Shown here: piece by piece, positions 1 to 6,806 of the stretch
Numbering within the stretch: the stretch's first letter is position 1
Layout: every line of letters starts with the position of its first letter
Assembly (NCBI GenBank): GCA_030536195.1
Contig: JAUNQL010000028.1
Location: 1-9,945, forward strand
DNA length: 9,945 nucleotides
Direction of reading: 5' to 3'
DNA from: Clostridia bacterium
GTDB taxonomy: Bacteria > Bacillota > Clostridia > Oscillospirales > Acutalibacteraceae
Notes under the pieces: model-generated
Database searches by the model: none
What the model saw: the letters and a program-made list of their open reading frames with translations, nothing else
Told to the model about the DNA's origin: nothing
Position numbers and translations under genes: made by a program

Positions 1-13
1 TGTGTATTTGCGT

Positions 14-22
14 TGCTATAAT
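14..22 (+). promoter_or_regulatory. Extended -10 promoter element upstream of the V-ATPase operon
   Basis: TGC followed by a perfect TATAAT (17-22) forms an extended -10 box (TGnTATAAT). A -35 hexamer at normal spacing would fall just before base 1, so it cannot be inspected; extended -10 promoters need it less. Transcription would begin near base 29 and give an AT-rich leader of about 100 nt before ahaH. This is the best -10 match in the leader, but the promoter is incomplete in the window. Confidence 0.45.
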
Positions 23-24
23 GA

Positions 25-54
25 TTGAGTTAACAAGTGTAAAGTTAATATATT
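25..54 (+). promoter_or_regulatory. Alternative sigma-A-like promoter for the V-ATPase operon
   Basis: TTGAGT (25-30, four of six consensus bases) and TATATT (49-54, five of six) are separated by 18 bases. Transcription would start near base 61. The region is AT-rich, so chance matches are common; it may be a second start or a false positive beside the extended -10 at 14-22. Two small dyads overlap or follow it: TTAAC/GTTAA (30-34 and 44-48) and ATCTAA/TTAGAT (62-67 and 72-77). Confidence 0.25.
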
Positions 55-128
55 AATAGGTATCTAATGATTTAGATTTATATATTGACTTCGCTAAACA
101 GTTATACAAGAAAGGGTGATTTGGAGGA

Positions 129-440
129 ATGGCTTCAGAAATGATTAATCAGGTCCTTGACGCAGAGAAAACTGCTGCTGACAAGGAAGCTGCTGCAAGA
201 GCTAAGGCTGCTGACATTATTAAGTCCGCAGAGGCAGAAGCTAAAGCTACTGCTGAAGCCGGTAAGGTTGCTGCAGCCAAAGAAAAAGAACAGATTATAG
301 CAAAGGCGCAGAAGAAAGCGGATGAAATTTACGCCGACGCTAAATCGCAGGCAGTGCAAAAGAAGGATGCACTTCTCAAGAAGAGTGATGAGAAGATGGA
401 TGAATCTATTGCAGCTGTAATCAAGCACATTATTCCATAA
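129..440 (+). CDS. ahaH: V-type ATPase peripheral stalk subunit G/H (AhaH family)
   Basis: This small 103-residue protein is almost entirely alanine, lysine and glutamate in a long uninterrupted helix pattern, typical of the G/H-type stalk subunit (AhaH in methanogens, NtpF in Enterococcus hirae). In the family it pairs with subunit E as a coiled coil. Two or so E/G stalks hold the A3B3 head still against the membrane subunit I while the rotor turns. There is no signal peptide or membrane segment. The start at 129 is supported by an interrupted Shine-Dalgarno stretch (AGAAAGG then GTGAT, 109-120), about 8 bases upstream; GGAGG at 123-127 is too close to 129 but would suit the in-frame ATG at 141. 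The N-terminal residues MASEMINQV resemble family starts, so 129 is preferred. Being the first gene of the operon and the size support the assignment; sequence identity in this family is low. Confidence 0.85.
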   Translation: MASEMINQVLDAEKTAADKEAAARAKAADIIKSAEAEAKATAEAGKVAAAKEKEQIIAKAQKKADEIYADAKSQAVQKKDALLKKSDEKMDESIAAVIKHIIP

Positions 441-442
441 TT

Positions 443-462
443 ATTTGTTTATGGAGACAAAT
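443..462 (+). other. Small intergenic hairpin between ahaH and ntpI
   Basis: ATTTGTTT (443-450) and AGACAAAT (455-462) can pair as eight base pairs, one of them G-U, around the loop ATGG. The stem is AT-rich and has no following U-tract, so it is not a terminator. It lies between the first stop codon and the strong ribosome binding site of the next gene (467-475). It could be an RNA processing or stability element, or chance. Confidence 0.25.
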
Positions 463-483
463 TAATAAGGAGGTGTTTCTTGA

Positions 484-2574
484 ATGGCGATTTTGACAAT
501 GAAGCGCATTGAACTCCTTGCCATGCTCAGCGACAGTAAGTCAATCCTTGACTTAATCCAGCAGAGCGGATGTGTTGAAGTTCTCGACATCGAAGAGGAA
601 TCAAATGATTTCTACAAACTTTCAATGGCTACATCAGTTAACCAGTTTGACAAGTTTAAGGGTGTCGCAACACAGGCTTTAGAGACTCTCAATCAGTACG
701 CGCCAAAGGACGGCGGTTTGCTCGATTCATTCGCACCACGTCCAGACATGACCGTAACTGACTTCTATAAGAAGGCTCAGGACGCAGATGCTATACTCAG
801 CAAATGTTACGGCATTAATGCGCTTTATAAAGAGATACAAGACGCGAGGACCGAGATCATTCGTGCTCAAACGAGTATCGACCAGGTAATGCCTTGGGCT
901 AATCTTGATATCCCATCCTCTTACAAGGGTACTCAGTTTACTACTTGTTTCGTAGGAAGCATCGGCGAACCAATCACTGAGGCTGATATCAATGCAAAGC
1001 TTGCAGAGGCAGTACCAGAGATCGACTTCAAAGTCGAGACTGTCCTTGAGGACAAGAATCAGACTTGTCTTGTAGCTATTTGCCATAACGAGAATGCTAA
1101 GGATTTCGAGCAGGCATTACGAAGCATCGGCTTTGTAACACCATCAGATCCTACCAAGCACGAACCAGCAGTTCGTATTAAACGCTTGGAAGCACAAATC
1201 GAAAAGTGCAATGAGAAAATCGCAGAGAACGAGGAAAAGATTAAAACTTACGCCGAGTTCCGTGGCGATATTGAGTTCTTAGTTGACTACTTCACATTAA
1301 GAGCTGACAAGTATCAGGCACTTGACAAAATCTCAATGAGCGACAACATCTTCGTACTTACTGGTTATGTACCAGAGATTTACGTAGAGGGACTTACCAA
1401 GAAACTCGAAAGTCTCTTTGATGTCGCAATCTCCATTACTGACCCAGATCCAGAGACAGAGGAGATTCCAGTTCTTCTCGACAACGGTTCTATCGGACAG
1501 ACAATGGAATCAATCACAGAAATGTATGCATTGCCAACACACAACGATGTTGACCCTAACAAGGCTATGGCAGTTTTCTATTACTTGCTATTTGGTCTTA
1601 TGCTCGGTGATGCAGGCTACGGTATCTTAATGGTTATCGCATGTCTCATCGTTAAGTTTAAGTACAGACTTGAACCTAAGAAAGCAGCAACAGTCAACTA
1701 TGGTTTGCTTTGTGGTATTGGTACTACTTTCTGGGGTATCGTACTTAACGGTTGGTTTGGTGACCTTCCAGCTTATCTTTCAAATGGTCTTAAGATGGGC
1801 GGTACAAACCCAATGTCAAAACTCAGTTTCTTTGAAGCAATGGAAACTAGTGAGGCAACAGTTGTATTCCTCATGATTTGTTTGATGATTGGTATTATCC
1901 ATTTGGTATATGGCCTTTGCATCAACATTTACAACATGTGGAAGCACGGCAACAAGTTCGAAGCAATTGTTGAGAACTTGCCGATGATTCTTATCTTTAT
2001 TGGCTTCTTGCCACTCATCGACAGCCAGATTTCTGGTGTTGCACTTCGCGCATATGCAACTGATCCAACTGTAACTCATGGCGCAATTCAAGGTTTCTGC
2101 CGCGCATTGGTAGTATTCTTTGATACATGCAGCAAGCCATTACTTATGGTTCTCGCTGCTGGTGCTGCTCTTACAGTTCTTGCACCAGTTCTTATTGCTA
2201 TTAAGAATAAGCAGAAGTTTGGTAAGGTAGCAGGCGGTTTCGGCGCTGGTCTCTATGCACTTTACAATGCAGCTTCAGGTGCTCTCGGCGACATTCTTTC
2301 ATATGCTCGTCTTTTGGCACTTGGTCTTTGCACAGGTATCATTGCATCAGTTATCAACCAGCTCGCAGCAATGCCAGGCAATCCAATCTTGTTCGTAATT
2401 ATCTTTGTATTCGGTCACGTAGTTAACATGGCTATCAACCTCATTGGTACTTACGTACACACAAACAGACTTCAATACGTTGAATTGTATGCAAAATTCT
2501 ACGAAGGCGGCGGACGTCCATTCGAGCCTTTGTCAGTAAAATCAAAGTCATTTAAATTTAAGGAGGAAAATTAA
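484..2574 (+). CDS. ntpI: V-type ATPase subunit I (subunit a, ion-channel stator)
   Basis: Subunit I is the membrane stator that supplies the two ion half-channels against the rotating K ring and anchors the peripheral stalks. The 696-residue protein, slightly longer than the roughly 650-660 usual in bacteria, has a soluble stalk-binding half (1 to about 358) with a helical stretch near 230-260, then about seven or eight membrane helices. Clear hydrophobic spans lie near 361-395, 405-425, 460-485, 500-516, 553-574, 586-625 and 635-656. The family motif GDAGYG is at 375-380. LSYARLLALGL contains Arg609 and the NRLQYVE motif contains Arg662; these match the paired essential arginines of E. hirae NtpI (573 and 629 from memory), which help release the ion from the K-ring glutamate. 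The start is fixed by AAGGAGGTG (467-475) eight bases upstream. The gene ends one base before ntpK. Confidence 0.97.
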   Translation: MAILTMKRIELLAMLSDSKSILDLIQQSGCVEVLDIEEESNDFYKLSMATSVNQFDKFKGVATQALETLNQYAPKDGGLLDSFAPRPDMTVTDFYKKAQDADAILSKCYGINALYKEIQDARTEIIRAQTSIDQVMPWANLDIPSSYKGTQFTTCFVGSIGEPITEADINAKLAEAVPEIDFKVETVLEDKNQTCLVAICHNENAKDFEQALRSIGFVTPSDPTKHEPAVRIKRLEAQIEKCNEKIAENEEKIKTYAEFRGDIEFLVDYFTLRADKYQALDKISMSDNIFVLTGYVPEIYVEGLTKKLESLFDVAISITDPDPETEEIPVLLDNGSIGQTMESITEMYALPTHNDVDPNKAMAVFYYLLFGLMLGDAGYGILMVIACLIVKFKYRLEPKKAATVNYGLLCGIGTTFWGIVLNGWFGDLPAYLSNGLKMGGTNPMSKLSFFEAMETSEATVVFLMICLMIGIIHLVYGLCINIYNMWKHGNKFEAIVENLPMILIFIGFLPLIDSQISGVALRAYATDPTVTHGAIQGFCRALVVFFDTCSKPLLMVLAAGAALTVLAPVLIAIKNKQKFGKVAGGFGAGLYALYNAASGALGDILSYARLLALGLCTGIIASVINQLAAMPGNPILFVIIFVFGHVVNMAINLIGTYVHTNRLQYVELYAKFYEGGGRPFEPLSVKSKSFKFKEEN

Positions 2575-2575
2575 T

Positions 2576-3043
2576 ATGTTCCAGATAGTAGAAGCTTTCG
2601 GCGGAGACGCTTTAGCAATTTTAGGCGCTGCTCTTGCAGCAATCATCGCAGGTATGGGTTCAGCAAAGGGCGTAGGCATCGTTGGTGAGGCCGCTGCTGG
2701 CGTAGTTTCAGAAGATCCAGGTAAATTCGGTAAAGTTCTTATTCTTGAAATCCTTCCAGGTACACAGGGCCTCTATGGTCTTCTTGCAGCTATCATGGTA
2801 ATGGGTAAAGTTGGCGGTCTTGATCTTGCATCAGGCGCTATGCTCTTCTTCGCATCACTCCCAATCGCTATTGTTGGTTATTTCTCAGGTAAGTCACAGG
2901 GCCGCGTTGCTGCTGCTGGTTGCTCACTCGTAGCAAAGAAGCCTGAGCAGAGTGGTAAGGGTATCATCTTCGCAGCTATGGTAGAGACATACGCTATCCT
3001 TGCACTCCTTATCTCTATCCTTCTCATCGGTAAGGTTGGCTAA
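2576..3043 (+). CDS. ntpK: V-type ATPase proteolipid subunit K (subunit c, rotor ring), predicted Na+ type
   Basis: This 155-residue proteolipid has four membrane helices arising from an internal duplication of a two-helix hairpin. The repeat is visible as GSAKGVGIVGEAAAG (28-42) against GKSQGRVAAAG (105-115). About ten copies form the rotor ring that carries ions past subunit I. The ion-binding carboxylate is Glu137 in MVETYAIL. Leu60, Thr63 and Gln64 in LPGTQG and Gln108 in SQGRVAAAG correspond, with an offset of one or two, to Leu61, Thr64, Gln65, Gln110 and Glu139, which ligate Na+ in the E. hirae NtpK structure. This predicts sodium rather than proton transport. Glu58, just before that site, is unusual. 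The AAGGAGG site (2560-2566) lies inside the end of ntpI, nine bases before the ATG, and is strong, fitting the need for many copies. No signal peptide is needed or seen. Confidence 0.97.
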   Translation: MFQIVEAFGGDALAILGAALAAIIAGMGSAKGVGIVGEAAAGVVSEDPGKFGKVLILEILPGTQGLYGLLAAIMVMGKVGGLDLASGAMLFFASLPIAIVGYFSGKSQGRVAAAGCSLVAKKPEQSGKGIIFAAMVETYAILALLISILLIGKVG

Positions 3044-3083
3044 TTTTAGTTAATCGTAACAACGTTGATTAGGAGGTTTATCA

Positions 3084-3674
3084 ATGGCAGGGTTAGAAAA
3101 AATTATTGAAAGAATTGCTAGTGACTCTGCTGCAAAATGTGACGGCATAATCTTTGATGCTCAGAATGAAGCAACAAAGATTAAGGATGCTGCTACACAA
3201 AAGGCCGAGGATGACAAGGCAGCTGTTATCGAAGCAGCCAACAAAGAAGCTAAGGCTCTTGTTGACATGGCTGAATCAGGTGCTGAACTCGAAGGCAAGA
3301 AAGAGCTTCTTGCTACTAGAGTAGAAGTTATCAATAAGGCTATTGATGTTGCCTTCCAGAAATTAGGCGCTATGCCTGATGATGAGTATTTTGCAGCACT
3401 CTACGCTCTTGTTAAGAAGTATGCACAAGACGGAGAGGGAACAATGCTTCTTTCTAAGAAGGATTTAGGACGTCTTCCTAAGGACTTCGATAAGAAAATT
3501 AACGAGGGTCTTGCAAAGGGCGCTAAGATTAGCGTAGCTAAGGACCCAGCTAATATCTCTGACGGCTTTATTCTCGTTTACGGAGATATTGAAATTAACT
3601 GTACCTTCGAAGCATTAATCGAGGATTCTCGTGATGCTATCAAGGACGAACTCTATAGTATAATTTTTGCCTAA
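3084..3674 (+). CDS. ntpE: V-type ATPase peripheral stalk subunit E
   Basis: Subunit E pairs with the small G/H-type subunit to form the peripheral stalk. Its C-terminal globular domain grips the top of the A3B3 head. The 196-residue protein matches the usual length. Residues 1 to about 85 are a charged, alanine-rich helix (family start with LEKIIERIASDSAAKCD), and the C-terminal domain ends in the family signature FILVYGDIEINCTFEALIED near 164-183. A clear AGGAGG (3071-3076) lies seven bases before the ATG. A weak AT-rich dyad (TAATC 3051-3055 with GATTA 3067-3071) sits in the 40-base gap after ntpK and touches the ribosome binding site, but is probably too weak to matter. The protein is soluble and cytoplasmic. 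Confidence 0.95.
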   Translation: MAGLEKIIERIASDSAAKCDGIIFDAQNEATKIKDAATQKAEDDKAAVIEAANKEAKALVDMAESGAELEGKKELLATRVEVINKAIDVAFQKLGAMPDDEYFAALYALVKKYAQDGEGTMLLSKKDLGRLPKDFDKKINEGLAKGAKISVAKDPANISDGFILVYGDIEINCTFEALIEDSRDAIKDELYSIIFA

Positions 3675-3697
3675 GCAACACTATTTTCATAAGGAGG

Positions 3698-3717
3698 CGC
3701 GAGTATAATGAATCGCG
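3698..3717 (+). promoter_or_regulatory. Possible hairpin presenting the ntpC start codon in its loop
   Basis: CGCGA (3698-3702) and TCGCG (3713-3717) are exact reverse complements and could form a five-base-pair, mostly G-C stem. The ten-base loop contains the ntpC ATG (3708-3710). The Shine-Dalgarno AAGGAGG (3691-3697) abuts the 5' arm. Such a structure could slow or tune initiation of a subunit needed in one copy per enzyme. The stem is short and may be chance. Confidence 0.3.
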
Positions 3718-4682
3718 AATTAGAATACACTTATGCAGTAGCGCGTGTGAGGGCAAATGAGCAAACTCTTTTGAGTGCAGCTGACATCGAACAGCTTATC
3801 ACTGCTGGTGACTACAAAGTTACAATGCAGAAGCTTTCAGATGCTGGTTGGGGCGAAATTAAGGATATCTATAACTATGCATCATATCTCGAAAACTATT
3901 TTGCAAAGACATGGGATTTCCTTGTAGAGATCATGAGCGACATTCATGAACTCGATTTGCTCCTCGTTAAGAACGACATGCAGAACCTCAAAGCAGCACT
4001 CAAGCAAATCGTATCTCAGCATGACGCGAAAGACTTATATGTTCAGTCTACAGTTTACGATACAGAGTCAATTTTAAAGGCAGTAGATGAGAGAAGATGG
4101 TCTGATCTTCCTGATTTCATGCAAGAGCCAGCAAAGGAAGCATATGAAGTGCTTACTGAAACAGCTAATGGCCAGCTTGCAGATGCCATTATTGATAAAG
4201 CAACTCTTGAGAGAATCAAGTACCTTGGCGTTAAGTCAGGTAGCCCAGTTCTCGCTGAGCTCGCTGAGCGTATGTGCGCAACTGCTAACATCAAGACAGC
4301 ACTTCGTTGCGCAAACACTGGTAAGTCTAAGGACTTCGTAACACGTTCACTCTGTGACTGTGACTCCATTTCTAAGGACAAGCTCGTTGAAACATCTCTT
4401 GAGGGTGTTGAATCAGTACTTAAGTATCTTGATGAGTCAGCTTATAAAGATGCTGGTGCTAAGTTCAAAGAGAGCACATCTGTATTTGAGAAATGGTGTG
4501 ACGATCTTTTGATGGAATGCGTTAAGGAAGCACGTTACACAGCTTTTGGTATTGATCCAATTATTGCTTACTACGTAGCTCGTGACGCAGAAATCAAAAC
4601 TGTTCGTATAATTCTTTCTGCCAAGATTAATAATCTTCCTGCAGATGTAATTAGAGAGAGGGTGAGAGCGCTTTATGTATAA
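3708..4682 (+). CDS. ntpC: V-type ATPase subunit C (subunit d, rotor-ring socket)
   Basis: Subunit C (eukaryotic subunit d) is a funnel-shaped, helical, cytoplasmic protein that sits on the K ring and receives the D-F shaft, transmitting torque to the membrane rotor. The 324-residue length is normal. The N-terminal YTYAVARVRANEQTLLSAAD (7-26) is typical of the family, and the remainder is helical with the repeated A-E-x-x-L-like pattern of the three-fold bundle. It contains no membrane segment. AAGGAGG (3691-3697) is ten bases before the ATG, which may lie in a hairpin loop. The stop overlaps the start of ntpF by eight bases (ATGTATAA), consistent with translational coupling of these two rotor subunits, each needed once per complex. 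Confidence 0.95.
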   Translation: MNRELEYTYAVARVRANEQTLLSAADIEQLITAGDYKVTMQKLSDAGWGEIKDIYNYASYLENYFAKTWDFLVEIMSDIHELDLLLVKNDMQNLKAALKQIVSQHDAKDLYVQSTVYDTESILKAVDERRWSDLPDFMQEPAKEAYEVLTETANGQLADAIIDKATLERIKYLGVKSGSPVLAELAERMCATANIKTALRCANTGKSKDFVTRSLCDCDSISKDKLVETSLEGVESVLKYLDESAYKDAGAKFKESTSVFEKWCDDLLMECVKEARYTAFGIDPIIAYYVARDAEIKTVRIILSAKINNLPADVIRERVRALYV

Positions 4683-4992
4683 GATTGCAGCAATGGGTGA
4701 CAAGTCAAGCATCTATGGCTTTGCTTCAATAGGTCTTGAGATATACCCAATCGACGAACCACAGGCAGCTATCCATCAGCTTAGAAGCATGGTAGACGGT
4801 GGTTATGCAGTAATATTCATTACTGAAGAACTTGCAACACAGATCGAAAGCGAACTCGACCGCTATCGTGAATTACCTGTACCGGCTATTATTCCTATTC
4901 CGGGTATTCAAGGAAATACAGGTCTTGGTATGAGAAACGTCAGCAAGTCTGTTGAACAGGCAGTTGGCTCAGATATACTTTCAGACGCGTAA
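4675..4992 (+). CDS. ntpF: V-type ATPase subunit F (central shaft)
   Basis: Subunit F is a small globular protein that binds the D shaft and regulates and stabilises the rotor (called NtpG in E. hirae; the symbol here follows the common subunit-letter scheme). The 105-residue length is typical. The start MYKIAAMGDKSSIYGFASIG is the family N-terminus, followed by a compact alternating alpha/beta fold with VIFITEELA near 48-56 and a proline-rich VPAIIPIPG strand-loop near 69-77. It begins inside the last codons of ntpC. The upstream GAGGG (4658-4662) is only a moderate ribosome binding site, so translation may depend partly on ribosomes finishing ntpC. A 50-base gap follows before ntpA. Confidence 0.95.
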   Translation: MYKIAAMGDKSSIYGFASIGLEIYPIDEPQAAIHQLRSMVDGGYAVIFITEELATQIESELDRYRELPVPAIIPIPGIQGNTGLGMRNVSKSVEQAVGSDILSDA

Positions 4993-5020
4993 TGCGCAAA
5001 TTAAAATTTTAGCCGTAAAC

Positions 5021-5035
5021 AGAAAGGCAAGTGAT
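5021..5035 (+). promoter_or_regulatory. Interrupted Shine-Dalgarno that decides the ntpA start
   Basis: AGAAAGG (5021-5027) and GTGAT (5031-5035) each match the complement of the 16S rRNA 3' end (AGAAAGGAGGTGAT) but are separated by CAA instead of AG. The in-frame GTG at 5031 is part of this element and only three bases after AAAGG, too close for use. ATG 5043 is seven bases beyond GTGAT and gives the family N-terminus MSKGTI. The site is weak compared with AGGAGG sites elsewhere in the operon. Confidence 0.5.
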
Positions 5036-5042
5036 AGATAGA

Positions 5043-6806
5043 ATGAGTAAAGGTACTATTACCAAAGTCTCCGGACCACTTGTTATTGCCGATGGCATGC
5101 GTGACGCTAACATGTACGACGTTGTTCGTGTTAGTGACGAGAGACTTATTGGTGAAATAATCGAAATGCACGAAGATCGTGCGTCTATCCAGGTTTATGA
5201 GGAGACATCTGGTCTCGGAACAGGTACAGCTGTTGAATCAACAGGTGAGCCTCTTTCAGTAGAACTTGGACCTGGTCTTATTACTACAATCTATGATGGT
5301 ATCCAAAGACCACTTGAGAAGATCATGGCAGAGACAGGTAACAACCTCAAGAGAGGTATCGAAGTTCCTTCTCTCGACCGTGAAAAGAAATGGCACTTTG
5401 TACCAAAGGTTGCAGAAGGCGACACAGTTGTTCCTGGTGATATCATCGGTATCGTTCAGGAGACTGAGGTTGTTGAACACAGAATTATGGTTCCACCTAA
5501 ATCAAAGGGTGGCGTTATCAAGTCAATCAAGGAAGGCGACTATGTAGTAACAGACACAGTTGCAACACTTGACAATGGCGAAGAGATCGGACTTATGCAG
5601 AAGTGGCCTGTACGTGTAGGCCGTCCTTATGCTCAGAAGCTCGATCCTACAATCCCACTTGTAACAGGACAGAGAGTTGTTGACGCACTCTTCCCACTTG
5701 CAAAGGGTGGTTGTGCTGCTATTCCTGGCCCATTCGGTTCAGGTAAGACAGTTACACAGCACCAGCTTGCTAAATGGGCAGACGCTGAAATCGTTGTTTA
5801 CATCGGTTGCGGCGAGCGTGGTAACGAGATGACTGACGTACTTAACGAGTTCCCAGAACTTATCGACCCACATACAGGTAAGTCTCTCATGGAACGTACA
5901 GTTCTTATCGCTAACACATCTGATATGCCTGTTGCAGCTCGTGAGGCTTCAGTTTACACAGGTATCACAATCGCTGAGTACTTCCGTGATATGGGTTACT
6001 CAGTAGCTTTGATGGCTGACTCTACATCTCGTTGGGCAGAGGCTCTTCGTGAGATGTCTGGTCGTCTTGAAGAGATGCCAGGTGAGGAAGGTTACCCTGC
6101 TTACCTCGGTTCTCGTATTGCTCAGTTCTATGAGCGTGCTGGTCGTGTAATCTCACTCGGTTCTGACGGTCGAGAAGGCGCACTTTCAGCAATCGGTGCT
6201 GTATCACCTCCAGGTGGTGATATTTCAGAGCCTGTATCTCAGGCAACACTTCGTATCGTTAAGGTATACTGGGGTCTTGATGCTGCTCTTGCTTACAAGA
6301 GACACTTCCCAGCTATTAACTGGCTTACATCTTACTCACTTTATGCTGATAAGCTTGGTAAGTGGTTCAACAGTGAAGTAGCTGATGACTGGACAGAGCT
6401 CAGAACTAAGATGATGACACTCCTCTCAGAGGAAGCAGAGCTTGACGAAATCGTTAAGATGGTAGGTATGGATGCTCTTTCAGAGCCAGACCGTCTTAAG
6501 ATGGAAGCTGCTCGTTCAATCCGTGAGGACTTCCTTCATCAGGTTGCTTTCGACCCAGTTGATACATATTCTTCTCCTAAGAAGATGCACTACATGATGA
6601 CTCTCGTATGTGCTTTCTACGAGCGTTCAGCAGATGCACTTTCAAACGGTGCTTCAATTAAGGACATCATTGATCTTCCAGTACGTGAAGCTATCGGACG
6701 TTTCAAGTACATCAAGGAAGAGGATATTGATGCAGAATACGAGAAGATTGACGCAAGACTCAACAGCGAGCTTGCTGATGCTCTCAACAAGGAGGAGGAC
6801 TATTAA
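5043..6806 (+). CDS. ntpA: V-type ATPase catalytic subunit A
   Basis: Subunit A hydrolyses ATP in the A3B3 head (EC 7.2.2.1 if the enzyme pumps Na+, 7.1.2.2 if H+). Using ATG 5043 the protein has 587 residues, about the family length; an in-frame GTG at 5031 would add four residues but lies within the ribosome binding region. Domains in order: N-terminal beta-barrel (1-70, starting MSKGTITKVSGPLV), the A-specific bulge domain (about 110-190), the nucleotide-binding core and a C-terminal helical domain. The P-loop GPFGSGKT is at 229-236 with Lys235, and the catalytic glutamate is Glu258 in GERGNEM. The segment TSRWAEALREMSGRLEEMPG and the SPPGGDISEP motif follow as expected. All key residues are intact. 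The gene overlaps ntpB by one base (TAATG), and AAGGAGGAGG near its end serves ntpB. Confidence 0.98.
   Translation: MSKGTITKVSGPLVIADGMRDANMYDVVRVSDERLIGEIIEMHEDRASIQVYEETSGLGTGTAVESTGEPLSVELGPGLITTIYDGIQRPLEKIMAETGNNLKRGIEVPSLDREKKWHFVPKVAEGDTVVPGDIIGIVQETEVVEHRIMVPPKSKGGVIKSIKEGDYVVTDTVATLDNGEEIGLMQKWPVRVGRPYAQKLDPTIPLVTGQRVVDALFPLAKGGCAAIPGPFGSGKTVTQHQLAKWADAEIVVYIGCGERGNEMTDVLNEFPELIDPHTGKSLMERTVLIANTSDMPVAAREASVYTGITIAEYFRDMGYSVALMADSTSRWAEALREMSGRLEEMPGEEGYPAYLGSRIAQFYERAGRVISLGSDGREGALSAIGAVSPPGGDISEPVSQATLRIVKVYWGLDAALAYKRHFPAINWLTSYSLYADKLGKWFNSEVADDWTELRTKMMTLLSEEAELDEIVKMVGMDALSEPDRLKMEAARSIREDFLHQVAFDPVDTYSSPKKMHYMMTLVCAFYERSADALSNGASIKDIIDLPVREAIGRFKYIKEEDIDAEYEKIDARLNSELADALNKEEDY

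Noticed and set aside
85..90. TTGACT as a -35 box close to ahaH
   Set aside because: The nearest -10-like sequence (TATACA, 103-108) is only 12 bases away, too close for a sigma-A promoter.
29..128. A riboswitch, for example a sodium-sensing leader
   Set aside because: A Na+ ATPase makes this attractive, but I see only short AT-rich dyads, no recognisable conserved aptamer, and no terminator hairpin in the leader. A covariance-model search would decide.
135..428. Minus-strand open frame of 97 codons opposite ahaH
   Set aside because: It is the cysteine/serine/phenylalanine/leucine-rich antisense shadow of a lysine/alanine-rich gene, lacks a ribosome binding site and resembles no known family.
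3050..3072. Inverted repeat between ntpK and ntpE as an attenuator
   Set aside because: The pairing TAATC/GATTA is short, AT-rich and has mismatches towards the loop; no U-tract follows.
6022..6249. Minus-strand frame opposite the ntpA core
   Set aside because: Its residues mirror the conserved ntpA codons; it has no start signal and lies wholly inside a certain gene. Other antisense and shifted frames in the operon were dropped for the same reason.
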